A stretch of 43,700 nucleotides of DNA from Microbacterium aurantiacum (GTDB lineage Bacteria; Actinomycetota; Actinomycetes; Actinomycetales; Microbacteriaceae): assembly GCF_002872075.1 (NCBI RefSeq), contig NZ_PGGU01000012.1:1-43700 (forward strand), written 5' to 3'. Positions 17,415-25,417 of the stretch are shown piece by piece. Below the pieces are notes generated by a model. The model ran no database searches, was not told where the DNA came from, and worked only from the letters and a program-made list of their open reading frames with translations. The translations under genes were made by a program, and so were the position numbers. The first letter of the stretch is position 1, and each line of letters begins with the position of its first letter.

Positions 17415-18686
17415 ATGGCGACAACCTTGGCGCACCGCTCCACCCGCGGGCTCGGCCTCCTGCAGGGCATCGCCCTGTATCTCGCATCGGTCCTCGGCAC
17501 CGGACTCCTCGTGCTTCCCGGGCTCGCGGCCAGGGAGGCAGGACCGGCGAGTCTCGTGTCTGTCGCCGTCGTCGCGGTGCTGGCCGTCCCGCTGGCAGGG
17601 ACGTTCGCCGTGCTCGCGGCTCGGTACCCCGACCCCGGCGGTGTCGCGAGCTACGTGCGTCGCGCGCTCGGTGCCACCGCCGCCCGCGCGACGGGGTACT
17701 GGTTCCTGCTCGGCGTCGCCGCCGGCGGCCCGGTGGTCGCGACGCTCGGGGCGCAGTACATCTCCGCGGTGCTCGGTGTCGACCGCACCGCCGTTCCCTT
17801 CGTCGCCGTCGCGTTCTACGTGATCCCGTTCTGCGTCAATCTGTTCGGAATCCGCGTGGCGGGGTGGCTGCAGCTGGTGCTCATGGCGCTCCTGCTGGGC
17901 GTCGTCGTCACCGTGGTCGCCGTGGCCGCGCCCGCTGTCGACCCCGCGAACTTCGCCCCGTTGTTCCCGCACGGATGGGGCGGCGTCGGCGTCGCGATCG
18001 TGATGTTCGTGTGGGCCTTCGCCGGGTGGGAGGTCGGCACCCACATCTCCGGCGAGTTCGCGCATCCGCGCCGGGTCATCCCGATCGCAACCGCGGTGAC
18101 CCTGGTGATCTCGGGAGCGGCGTACCTGGCGTTGCAGGTGGTGACCGTCGGCGCCCTCGGCGATCGAGCAGGGAGCGGGAGCGTCGTACTGCTCGACCTG
18201 GCGAGGGAAGGTGCTCCGGGCGCCGCTCCCATGATGATCGGCGCCGTCGCCGCGATCGTCGCCGTCGGCGTGCTGAACGTGTATCTCGCGGCGTTCTCGA
18301 AACTCGGCGCGTCGCTCGCTCTCACCGGTGATCTGCCGCGGTGGTTCGCACGGGGAGCAGAGAGCGGTGCCGTGCCTCGCCGCTCGCTTCTGCTCACCGG
18401 AGCCATCGGCCTCCTGTATTTCGGGCTGCTGCTGGCAGGAGGCCTGAACCTCCAGCCGTTCATCCTGATCCACACGGCCAGCATGGTCGCGATCTATGCG
18501 CTGGGCATGATCGCCGCGGTCCGGATCCTCGAGCGGGGGAGTGCCGGCTGGTGGATGGCGGTGATCGCCGCTGTCCTCTGCGCCGGGCTGCTCGCGCTCG
18601 CGGCATCCGCATTGCTCGTGCCGGCGCTGCTCGCGGCAACGGCCGTCGTCGTGACCGCAGTCCGGCACCTTCGAAAAGAATCCTAA
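17415..18686 (+). CDS. APC superfamily amino acid permease
   Basis: A 423-residue integral membrane transporter. About 11-12 hydrophobic segments are visible from GIALYLASVLGTGLLVLPGL onward. The first segment has the broken-helix glycine pattern GTGLLVLPG, which binds the amino acid backbone in APC proteins; VWAFAGWEVGTHISGEF is the conserved sixth-segment signature. The closest match in layout is YjeH-like amino acid exporters or permeases, but substrate and direction are uncertain. I chose ATG 17415 because GGAGG (17402-17406) lies 8 bases upstream; the -10-like GAGGAT also ends 6 bases before it, so a leaderless start is an alternative. Upstream in-frame ATGs at 17343 and 17397 lack support. 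Its stop codon lies in the first element of the downstream regulatory region. Confidence 0.88.
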   Translation: MATTLAHRSTRGLGLLQGIALYLASVLGTGLLVLPGLAAREAGPASLVSVAVVAVLAVPLAGTFAVLAARYPDPGGVASYVRRALGATAARATGYWFLLGVAAGGPVVATLGAQYISAVLGVDRTAVPFVAVAFYVIPFCVNLFGIRVAGWLQLVLMALLLGVVVTVVAVAAPAVDPANFAPLFPHGWGGVGVAIVMFVWAFAGWEVGTHISGEFAHPRRVIPIATAVTLVISGAAYLALQVVTVGALGDRAGSGSVVLLDLAREGAPGAAPMMIGAVAAIVAVGVLNVYLAAFSKLGASLALTGDLPRWFARGAESGAVPRRSLLLTGAIGLLYFGLLLAGGLNLQPFILIHTASMVAIYALGMIAAVRILERGSAGWWMAVIAAVLCAGLLALAASALLVPALLAATAVVVTAVRHLRKES

Positions 18687-18732
18687 CAAAATAATCGGAA
18701 GGGTCTTTTCTGAAAAGAACCTTTCCTATAAC
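18673..18732 (+). promoter_or_regulatory. Promoter and candidate ROK operator cluster of the sugar operon
   Basis: An AT-rich patch holds three related elements: GAAAAGAATCCTAAC (18673-18687, plus strand), GAAAAGACCCTTCC (18697-18710, minus strand) and GAAAAGAACCTTTCC (18712-18726, plus strand). The second and third form an imperfect palindrome around 18711. The -10 TATAAC (18727-18732) abuts the third. Repression here by the operon's own ROK protein is inferred. Confidence 0.6.
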
Positions 18733-18800
18733 CTCATCTCCAGGCGGATGCCCTTCCGCCCTGCTCTCACGAGCAACGAAGCACTTGAGACGAGGTCCCC

Positions 18801-20471
18801 ATGCACGACAACCGCTGGAGGAAAGTTCTTCCTCTTGTCGCGGGCGCAGCTGCGCTCGCCCTGACCCTGGGCGGCTGTGCGCCCAGCGGCAGTTCCACAG
18901 GCGCCGGTGAGCGCCCCATCCGGATCTGGTCCGGGCACATGACGCCGATCACCAACAACTTCAGCCCCTTCGCCGTCGACACCGCCACCCACCTGACGTT
19001 CGGTGCGATCTACGAGCCGCTGTTCTTCTTCAACCAGCTTTCGGCGGAGGAGCCGGTCGGCCTGCTCGGCGATTCCTACGAGTTCAGCGAAGACGGCACC
19101 GTCCTCACGATCACCATCAAGCCCGGCCTGAAGTGGAGCGACGGCGAGGACCTCACCGCCGAGGACGTCGCCTTCAGCCTCGGCTACGGGCCGAACCTCG
19201 ACCCCGATCAGGTCTCGGTCGAGACCTCGGACGACACGACGGTCGTGGTCACCTATGCCACCCCGAAGTTCACGTCGGCATCGATGATCCTCGGCTCGAC
19301 CTGGATCATCCCGGAGCATGTCTGGGCCGACATCGAGGACTACACGACCGAGACGAACCCGGAACCCGTCGGCTCGGGCCCGTACAAGCTGAAGTCCTTC
19401 ACCGACGCCGCGTACACGCTCGAGGCGAACCCCGAGTTCCGTGACGGCGCCCCCGCGGTCGCCGAGGTGCAGGACGTCGGCATCGACTCGAACCAGTCGT
19501 CCGAGGACCTGCTGAAGACCGGCAAGCTCGACTGGGTCGGCCAGTTCATCGCCAACCCCGACGGGGTGACCGCGAACGGCAAGATCAGCACGATGAACCA
19601 GCAGCAGGATCCGACGGTGATCATGACCTGCGCGAATGCGGAGCTCGGATGCACCGGCGCGCAGACCGACCCGGCCGTGCGGCAGGCGCTGAACATCGCC
19701 ATCGACCGCAGCGCGATCGGGACCAAGGCCTTCGCCGGACTCGCCGGAGAGGCATCGCCGAGCTTCGCCCTGATGCCGCGCGACGAGAAGTGGCTGTCGG
19801 ATCAGAAGCTGGCGACGAGCCCGCAGGAGCCGGATGCAGCGGCGGCGGGGGCGATCCTCGAAGCCGCCGGTTACACGAAGGACGGCGAGGGCTTCTATGG
19901 CAAGGACGGCACGGCCATCGAGCTCGACCTGTTCTCGCCGGACGGCTGGACCGATTACAACGATGCTGCCAAGCTCATCAGCGCGCAGGCGGCCGAAGCC
20001 GGCATCCGGGTCAACGCCCGCACCGTCTCGGACGCGGAGTACTGGACGCCGATCTCCAGCGGCGAGTTCCAGCTCGCCCTCTACGGCCTCACGCAGTCGC
20101 TCGTCGCCGACCCGTACTCCAACTACGACCAGTACTTCAGCACAGCGGCGACGGCGAAGGTCGGCGAGGACCCGTTGAAGGGGCAGAACTACTCGCGCTA
20201 CAGCAACGCCGCGGTCGATGCGGCAGTCGCTGCGGCGGGAGCCACGCAGGACGAGGCGATCAAGCAGGGCGCCTACACGGCCATCCAGGCCGAGATCGCC
20301 AGTGACCTGCCATACATCCCCGTGGTGCTGAACGCCTCGCAGTCGTTCTTCAACACGGCGGACTTCACCGGCTGGCCCACGGAGGGCGACATGTACGCGG
20401 CACCGCTGCCGTACCTGTCGACGGCTTCCGCCGTCGTCCTCACCCATCTGAGCCCCGCCTCGAAGAAGTAG
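18801..20471 (+). CDS. ABC transporter substrate-binding lipoprotein (family 5)
   Basis: A 556-residue extracytoplasmic receptor. The signal peptide has a basic start (HDNRWRKVLPLV), a hydrophobic core and the lipobox LGGC with the lipidated C26, so it should be anchored outside the cytoplasmic membrane. The rest is SBP_bac_5: IYEPLFFFNQ, IKPGLKWSDGEDLTAEDVAFSL, VGSGPYKLKSF, VRQALNIAIDRSAIG and the C-terminal YTAIQAEIASDLPYIPVV. This family serves peptides, nickel and also oligosaccharides. The downstream glycosidase and sugar kinase favour a disaccharide or oligosaccharide. The ATG has GAGG 5 bases upstream. It is the first gene of an eight-gene operon. Confidence 0.92.
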   Translation: MHDNRWRKVLPLVAGAAALALTLGGCAPSGSSTGAGERPIRIWSGHMTPITNNFSPFAVDTATHLTFGAIYEPLFFFNQLSAEEPVGLLGDSYEFSEDGTVLTITIKPGLKWSDGEDLTAEDVAFSLGYGPNLDPDQVSVETSDDTTVVVTYATPKFTSASMILGSTWIIPEHVWADIEDYTTETNPEPVGSGPYKLKSFTDAAYTLEANPEFRDGAPAVAEVQDVGIDSNQSSEDLLKTGKLDWVGQFIANPDGVTANGKISTMNQQQDPTVIMTCANAELGCTGAQTDPAVRQALNIAIDRSAIGTKAFAGLAGEASPSFALMPRDEKWLSDQKLATSPQEPDAAAAGAILEAAGYTKDGEGFYGKDGTAIELDLFSPDGWTDYNDAAKLISAQAAEAGIRVNARTVSDAEYWTPISSGEFQLALYGLTQSLVADPYSNYDQYFSTAATAKVGEDPLKGQNYSRYSNAAVDAAVAAAGATQDEAIKQGAYTAIQAEIASDLPYIPVVLNASQSFFNTADFTGWPTEGDMYAAPLPYLSTASAVVLTHLSPASKK

Positions 20472-20511
20472 GGCGCACGTCCATGGACCGATCCACTGAA
20501 GGGAGGCTCTC

Positions 20512-21516
20512 GTGAAGTTCTGGATGCGACGCATCGTGTTCTACGTCGTCACACTGTGGGCCGCGATCTCCCTCAACTTCCTGCTCCCGCGGATGCTTCC
20601 GGGCGATCCCGCTGCGATCATGCTGGGAAAGCTCCGGCGTGCGAACGGCAATCGGCCGTTGTCGGAGGAGACGATCAAAGCGATCACCTCCATCCTGGGC
20701 GCAGAGAAGGGATCGAGTCTGTGGGACCAGTACCTCGCCTACTGGGGCCGGCTGCTGCAGGGTGATCTCGGAGTCTCCTCGACCCGATACCCGGCCCCGG
20801 TGGGCGAGCTCATCACCGCGGCTTTGCCGTGGACGGTGACCCTCGTGGGTGCCGCGACCATCGTCTCCTTCGTCATCGGCATCATCGCCGGCGCGTGGGT
20901 GGGATGGCTCCGCGGCACCTGGGTCGATCAGCTCGTCCCGATCACCACGTTCCTCCAGTCCGTTCCGTACTTCTGGCTGGCGCTCGTCCTCGTCGCGGTG
21001 TTCTCCGTTCAGCTCGGGCTGTTGCCGATCATCGGCGGGTACGACGTGTTCGAGTTCCCGGCCGGCCCCGAGTGGAGTCCGGCGTTCATCGGCAGCACCC
21101 TGCTGCACGCCATCCTGCCGGCGACAACGATCGTGATCTCCTCGGTCGGCGGATGGCTGCTGGGGATGCGCAACATGATGGTCCAGACGATGGCCGAGGA
21201 CTACGTCATCACGGCGGAGGCCAAGGGCCTGACCCGCTCCCGCATCCGCACCGCCTACGCCGCCCGCAACGCGGCGATCCCGAGCCTTTCCGGTTTCGGC
21301 ATCGCCCTGGGATTCGTGGTCGCCGGCTCCATCGTGACCGAGCAGGTGTTCAGCTACCCGGGCATCGGCAAGCTGATGATCCAGGCGGTTCAGGGACTGG
21401 ACTACGCGCTGATGCAGGGCGTCTTCCTCGTCATCACTCTGACCGTGCTGGCCGCCAACTTCCTCATGGATCTGGTCTACGGATTCATCGACCCGAGAGT
21501 ACGACGCGATGGCTGA
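20512..21516 (+). CDS. ABC transporter permease, DppB type
   Basis: A 334-residue inner-membrane permease with about six membrane segments, the first at residues 9-29. The coupling-loop EAA motif reads AEDYVITAEAKGLTRSRIRTAYAARNAAIPSL in its usual place, and the end QGVFLVITLTVLAANFLMDLVYGFIDPRVR is typical of DppB/OppB. Unusually, the loop between segments 1 and 2 carries a charged helix (LRRANGNRPLSEETIKAITSIL), as seen in some carbohydrate-type family members. The start is GTG with GGGAGG 5 bases upstream, 40 bases after the binding-protein gene. The next permease overlaps it by 8 bases. Confidence 0.94.
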   Translation: MKFWMRRIVFYVVTLWAAISLNFLLPRMLPGDPAAIMLGKLRRANGNRPLSEETIKAITSILGAEKGSSLWDQYLAYWGRLLQGDLGVSSTRYPAPVGELITAALPWTVTLVGAATIVSFVIGIIAGAWVGWLRGTWVDQLVPITTFLQSVPYFWLALVLVAVFSVQLGLLPIIGGYDVFEFPAGPEWSPAFIGSTLLHAILPATTIVISSVGGWLLGMRNMMVQTMAEDYVITAEAKGLTRSRIRTAYAARNAAIPSLSGFGIALGFVVAGSIVTEQVFSYPGIGKLMIQAVQGLDYALMQGVFLVITLTVLAANFLMDLVYGFIDPRVRRDG

Positions 21517-22510
21517 ACAGATGCTTCTCCTTTCTCCTCCCGATTCCACCCATGCCGTGGCGGTCTCTCAGTCCGGCCGCGCGCGTCGGCGCAGCGGGCT
21601 CACGATGTCGGGCAAGCTCCTCGCCGGGATCATCATCGTCGGCGTGATCGTGGTGTTCGGTCTGCTCGGGCCGCTCTTCCTCGGCGACCCGCGCGACGCG
21701 AGCTTCGATGCGCTGCTCCCGCCCGGTGCCGAGCATCCACTCGGCACCACCAAGCTCGGTTACGACGTGCTCTCGCAGATCGCGACCGGAACTCAGGGAT
21801 CACTGTTCGTCGGCGCGGTCGCGGGCCTCGTCTCGCTTGTGCTCGCGCTCGTGTTCGGGGTGCTCGCAGGGTACTTCGGCGGAGTCCTCGACGAGGTCCT
21901 CACGCTGATGACCAACATCATGCTCGTCATCCCCGGTCTTCCGCTCGTGATGGTGATCGCGGCGTACGTGCAGAACACCGAGGGACTCGGGGCGCTGGCT
22001 CGCAGCTCGCTGCTCGTGGCCCTCGTGCTCGGCATCACCGGATGGGCGGGGTCGGCGGTGGTGCTGCGCGGCACGGCACGTTCGCTGCGCACGCGGGACT
22101 ACGTCGCAGCCTCCGTCGTGGCAGGGGAGCGACCCATGCGGGTGATCTTCGTGGAGATCCTGCCCAACCTCGTGCCGCTGCTCGCCGCGCAGCTCATCTT
22201 CGGCGTGATCTTCGCCGTCCTCGGTGAGGCGGGCCTGTCGTACCTGGGTCTCGGGCCGACGGGGTCGATCACTCTCGGCACCGTGCTCAACGACGCGCAG
22301 ACCGGCCAGGCGGTCGGTAGCAGCGCATGGTGGTGGTTCGTCCCTCCAGGAGCGATCATCGCCCTGATCGGCGCTGGTCTCTCGCTGATCAACTTCGCGA
22401 TCGACGAGATCGTGAACCCGAAGCTGCGTCTGGCGCCGATGGCGGCACGGCGGCAGCGCCGAGCGCGTCGCGCCGGCGTCGGCATCGCGGGAGATGGAGC
22501 AGTCGCATGA
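21509..22510 (+). CDS. ABC transporter permease, DppC type
   Basis: A 333-residue permease forming a heterodimer with the preceding protein. The cytoplasmic N-terminus is followed by a first segment (about 36-57, KLLAGIIIVGVIVVFGLLGPLF), the conserved periplasmic PLGTTKLGYDVLSQIATGTQGSL, then LRTRDYVAASVVAGERPMRVIFVEILPNLVP as the EAA loop, and INFAIDEIVNPKLR near the end. It overlaps the upstream gene by 8 bases and the downstream ATPase gene by 4 (ATGA), so the three are co-translated. Confidence 0.94.
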   Translation: MAEQMLLLSPPDSTHAVAVSQSGRARRRSGLTMSGKLLAGIIIVGVIVVFGLLGPLFLGDPRDASFDALLPPGAEHPLGTTKLGYDVLSQIATGTQGSLFVGAVAGLVSLVLALVFGVLAGYFGGVLDEVLTLMTNIMLVIPGLPLVMVIAAYVQNTEGLGALARSSLLVALVLGITGWAGSAVVLRGTARSLRTRDYVAASVVAGERPMRVIFVEILPNLVPLLAAQLIFGVIFAVLGEAGLSYLGLGPTGSITLGTVLNDAQTGQAVGSSAWWWFVPPGAIIALIGAGLSLINFAIDEIVNPKLRLAPMAARRQRRARRAGVGIAGDGAVA

Positions 22511-23367
22511 GCGTTCCCGAAGCCGTGCTGACAGCACGCAACGTGTCGATCGAGTACGAGGTCGATCCACCGGTGAAGGCCGTCCGCGACGTGTCGCTGA
22601 CGCTCAACCGCGGCGAGATCCTGGGCCTTGCAGGGGAATCCGGTTGCGGCAAGACCACCCTGGCGTACGGCATGAATCGGCTGCTGAAGGCACCGGCGCT
22701 GATGACGAGCGGCGAGATCACCTTCCATGACCGCGATGGATCCGACATCGATATCGTGGCGTTGGAATCGGAGGGGCTCAGGGCCTTCCGCTGGGACAAG
22801 ATCTCGATGGTGTTCCAGGGGGCGATGAACTCGCTGAACCCGGTCATCTCGGTGCGGGCGCAGATCTTCGACATCTTCGACACGCACCGGCCAGGGATGT
22901 CGCGGAAGGCGAAGGCCGAGCGGGCCGAGGAACTCCTCACCCTCGTCGGGGTGGACCCCGCCCGTCTCACCTCGTTTCCGCACGAGCTCTCCGGTGGGAT
23001 GCGCCAGCGCATGATGATCGCGATGGCCCTCGCTCTGGATCCGCAGGTGATGATCATGGACGAGCCGACCACGGCGCTCGATGTCGTCGTGCAGCGGGAC
23101 ATCATCCGCGAGATCATGCGGCTGCGGGAGCGGCTCGGGTTCGCGGTGATCTTCATCACGCATGATCTGCCGATGCTGATCGAGATCAGTGACCGGATCG
23201 CGGTGATGCTGCAGGGGGAGATCGTGGAGCAGGGCACGGCCGAGGAGATCTACCGGTCGCCGCAGCACGAGTACACGAGGAAGCTGCTCTCCAGCTTCCC
23301 GTCGCTGAAGGGCGAGCGGGGCGACTTCGTCCGCACCGGCGCATCGATCGAGGAGCAGGTCCGATGA
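22507..23367 (+). CDS. ABC transporter ATP-binding protein, DppD type
   Basis: A 286-residue nucleotide-binding subunit. Walker A is GESGCGKTT (residues 43-51), the Q loop lies in ISMVFQGAMNSLNPV, the signature is LSGGMRQR (from L161), Walker B is VMIMDEPTTALD (D185/E186), and the switch histidine is in FITHDL. The C-terminal extension is short and lacks the Cys-rich iron-sulfur motif of some Dpp/Opp ATPases. ATG 22507 overlaps the permease stop by 4 bases. It should pair with the next gene product to power import. Confidence 0.95.
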   Translation: MSVPEAVLTARNVSIEYEVDPPVKAVRDVSLTLNRGEILGLAGESGCGKTTLAYGMNRLLKAPALMTSGEITFHDRDGSDIDIVALESEGLRAFRWDKISMVFQGAMNSLNPVISVRAQIFDIFDTHRPGMSRKAKAERAEELLTLVGVDPARLTSFPHELSGGMRQRMMIAMALALDPQVMIMDEPTTALDVVVQRDIIREIMRLRERLGFAVIFITHDLPMLIEISDRIAVMLQGEIVEQGTAEEIYRSPQHEYTRKLLSSFPSLKGERGDFVRTGASIEEQVR

Positions 23368-24203
23368 ACGAGACATCCACTCTGGAGGCCCGGAACCTGG
23401 TGAAGGACTTCACCCTCCGGTCGGGGTTCCGCACGCACACTCTGCACGCGGTGAAGGACGTCTCGTTCACGATCGCGGCCGGCAGGACGCTCGCACTGGT
23501 GGGGGAATCCGGGTCGGGGAAGTCGACGATCGCGCGGATGCTGATGAAGCTGGAGAGCCCGACCGGCGGGCAGATCCTGCTGGACGGCCACCGCACCGGC
23601 ACCCGTTCGAAGGACATCGCCGCGTACCGGTCGCAGGTGCAGATGGTGTTCCAGGACCCCTTCGCGTCGCTGAACCCGTTTCACACCATCGGTCACCATC
23701 TGGAGCGTCCGATCCGCATCCATCGTCCGCAACTGAGTGCCGCGGCAGTGCGCGAACGCGCGATCGAATTACTCGAGCGGGTCCGCCTCACGCCGGCGGA
23801 GAGCTACATCGATCGTCGTCCGCACGAGCTCTCCGGCGGGCAGCGCCAGCGCGTCGCGATCGCCAGGGCGCTGGCCCCCGGAGCCGGATTCATCGTCGCC
23901 GATGAGCCGGTGTCCATGCTGGACGTCTCGATCCGTCTCGGAGTGCTGAACCTGCTCGCGGACCTGCAGCGGGAGGAGAACCTGGGCGTGCTCTACATCA
24001 CCCACGACCTCGCGACCGCGCGGCATTTCTCCGACGAGATCATGGTGCTCTACCGCGGTGACGTCGTGGAACGCGGCCCCGCCGACGACGTCATCCTGAA
24101 CCCGCAGCACGAGTACACCAGAACTCTGCTCGGAGCCGCTCCCGAACCGGACAACCTCGGCAGACTCCGCGACGAGGTCCGCCGCGAACTCCGCTCGGTC
24201 TGA
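23364..24203 (+). CDS. ABC transporter ATP-binding protein, DppF type
   Basis: A 279-residue nucleotide-binding subunit, partner of the preceding ATPase. Walker A is GESGSGKST (from about residue 47), the Q loop is VQMVFQDPFASLNP, the signature LSGGQRQRVAIARAL begins at L156, Walker B is FIVADEPVSMLDVSIR, and the H loop is YITHDLATAR. It starts 4 bases inside the previous gene (ATGA). The end LLGAAPEPDNLG is the usual family boundary before a short basic tail. Confidence 0.95.
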   Translation: MNETSTLEARNLVKDFTLRSGFRTHTLHAVKDVSFTIAAGRTLALVGESGSGKSTIARMLMKLESPTGGQILLDGHRTGTRSKDIAAYRSQVQMVFQDPFASLNPFHTIGHHLERPIRIHRPQLSAAAVRERAIELLERVRLTPAESYIDRRPHELSGGQRQRVAIARALAPGAGFIVADEPVSMLDVSIRLGVLNLLADLQREENLGVLYITHDLATARHFSDEIMVLYRGDVVERGPADDVILNPQHEYTRTLLGAAPEPDNLGRLRDEVRRELRSV

Positions 24204-24229
24204 GCCGCGGCATCGTCCAAGGGAATCCC

Positions 24230-25372
24230 ATGTCACAGATCGATCCGGGCACCTCGTCCTGGTTGCGCACAAGGAACGACCGCGAGGCCCTGCACCTGTT
24301 CCTCGAGCACGGCCCGCTCACGCGGACGCGGCTGGGCGAGTTGACGGGGATGTCCAAGCCGACCGCCACGCAGATGATCGCGCGCCTGAAACGCGCCGAC
24401 CTGGTGCGCCCCGTCGGCGAGGTGGCCGGAAACCGCGGGCCGAGTGCCGTGAGCTGGGGCGTGCGCACCGATCGGATCACCGGCGTCGCGATCAGCATGC
24501 GGGAGGACACGATCCAGGCCGTCCTCGTCGACGCGGCTGCGGCCGAGCATCCCGTCATCGAACTTCCCGTCGACAGAGCCGGACGAACCCCGGAGGGTGA
24601 CATCGGGCGTGCGATCGACGCCGCCTGCGCCGCGGCCGATGCCGAGCAGCACACCGTCGAGGCCGTGACGGTCGGTGTGCAGGGCGCCGTGGGCCGCGCG
24701 GAGGATTCCATCTCGATGACGGACACGCTCCCAGGATGGCCATCGACCGGCTCGCGGGAGCGCATCGAGCAGTCGCTCGGCGTCGCGGTGACACTGGAGA
24801 ACGACGTCAATCTTGCGACCATGGCCGAGCGCGCCGTCGGCGTGGCGCGGGATGCCGGCAGCTTCGCCCTGCTGTGGATCGGCGTGGGGCTCGGTGTCGG
24901 CGTCGACCTCGCTGGCAGCATCCATCGCGGCGCGCACGGGAGCGCCGGCGAGGTCGGATACCTCACCGTCGCCGCCGGTTCCGGCGCCCCGGGCGCCGGA
25001 ACCACGGAGCTGCTCGGATCCGACGCTGTTCGGCAGCTCCTCGGTGGCGCGGCCGCACGCTATCCGGAGGGCCTCCTCGCCCTCGCCGACGACCATGCGG
25101 CGCTCGGCGTCATCGCCGAACGGATCGCCCTCACCCTCGAACCCGTGCTCGCCGTCCTCGACCCCGAGATGGTCGTGCTCGGCGGGCCGACAGCTCTCGC
25201 CTGCGGCACACGGCTCGCCTCCGCCGTGATGGATCGCCTCGCCGGCGATGACCGCCCGACGCCGACGGTGCTGCTCAGTTCGACCGGAAGCACCGCGGTC
25301 CTGGTGGGCGCACGCCGCCTGCTGGTGCAGCAGATCAGGGAACGCCTCGAAGAGCGCATTCCCACACAGTGA
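24230..25372 (+). CDS. ROK family transcriptional regulator
   Basis: A 380-residue ROK-type repressor (NagC/XylR/Mlc group). The N-terminal winged helix-turn-helix (about 14-75) contains HGPLTRTRLGELTGMSKPTATQMIARL; the sugar-kinase-like domain follows, with VTVGVQGAVG, LENDVNLATMAER and ALLWIGVGLGVGVDL. The zinc-binding cysteine cluster found in most ROK proteins is absent: after GAHGSAGEVGYL the sequence runs VAAGSGAPGAGTTELLG with no cysteine. Ligand sensing is therefore probably zinc-independent, or the protein has diverged. It lies inside the operon, 26 bases after the second ATPase, with AAGGGA upstream of its ATG. The likely target is the repeat cluster at 18673-18732, with a phosphorylated or free sugar from this pathway as ligand. 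Confidence 0.9.
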   Translation: MSQIDPGTSSWLRTRNDREALHLFLEHGPLTRTRLGELTGMSKPTATQMIARLKRADLVRPVGEVAGNRGPSAVSWGVRTDRITGVAISMREDTIQAVLVDAAAAEHPVIELPVDRAGRTPEGDIGRAIDAACAAADAEQHTVEAVTVGVQGAVGRAEDSISMTDTLPGWPSTGSRERIEQSLGVAVTLENDVNLATMAERAVGVARDAGSFALLWIGVGLGVGVDLAGSIHRGAHGSAGEVGYLTVAAGSGAPGAGTTELLGSDAVRQLLGGAAARYPEGLLALADDHAALGVIAERIALTLEPVLAVLDPEMVVLGGPTALACGTRLASAVMDRLAGDDRPTPTVLLSSTGSTAVLVGARRLLVQQIRERLEERIPTQ

Positions 25373-25417
25373 CGCCCGGCCATCGGGCGCAGAGATGCAG
25401 AGAAAGCAAGGAGAGCA

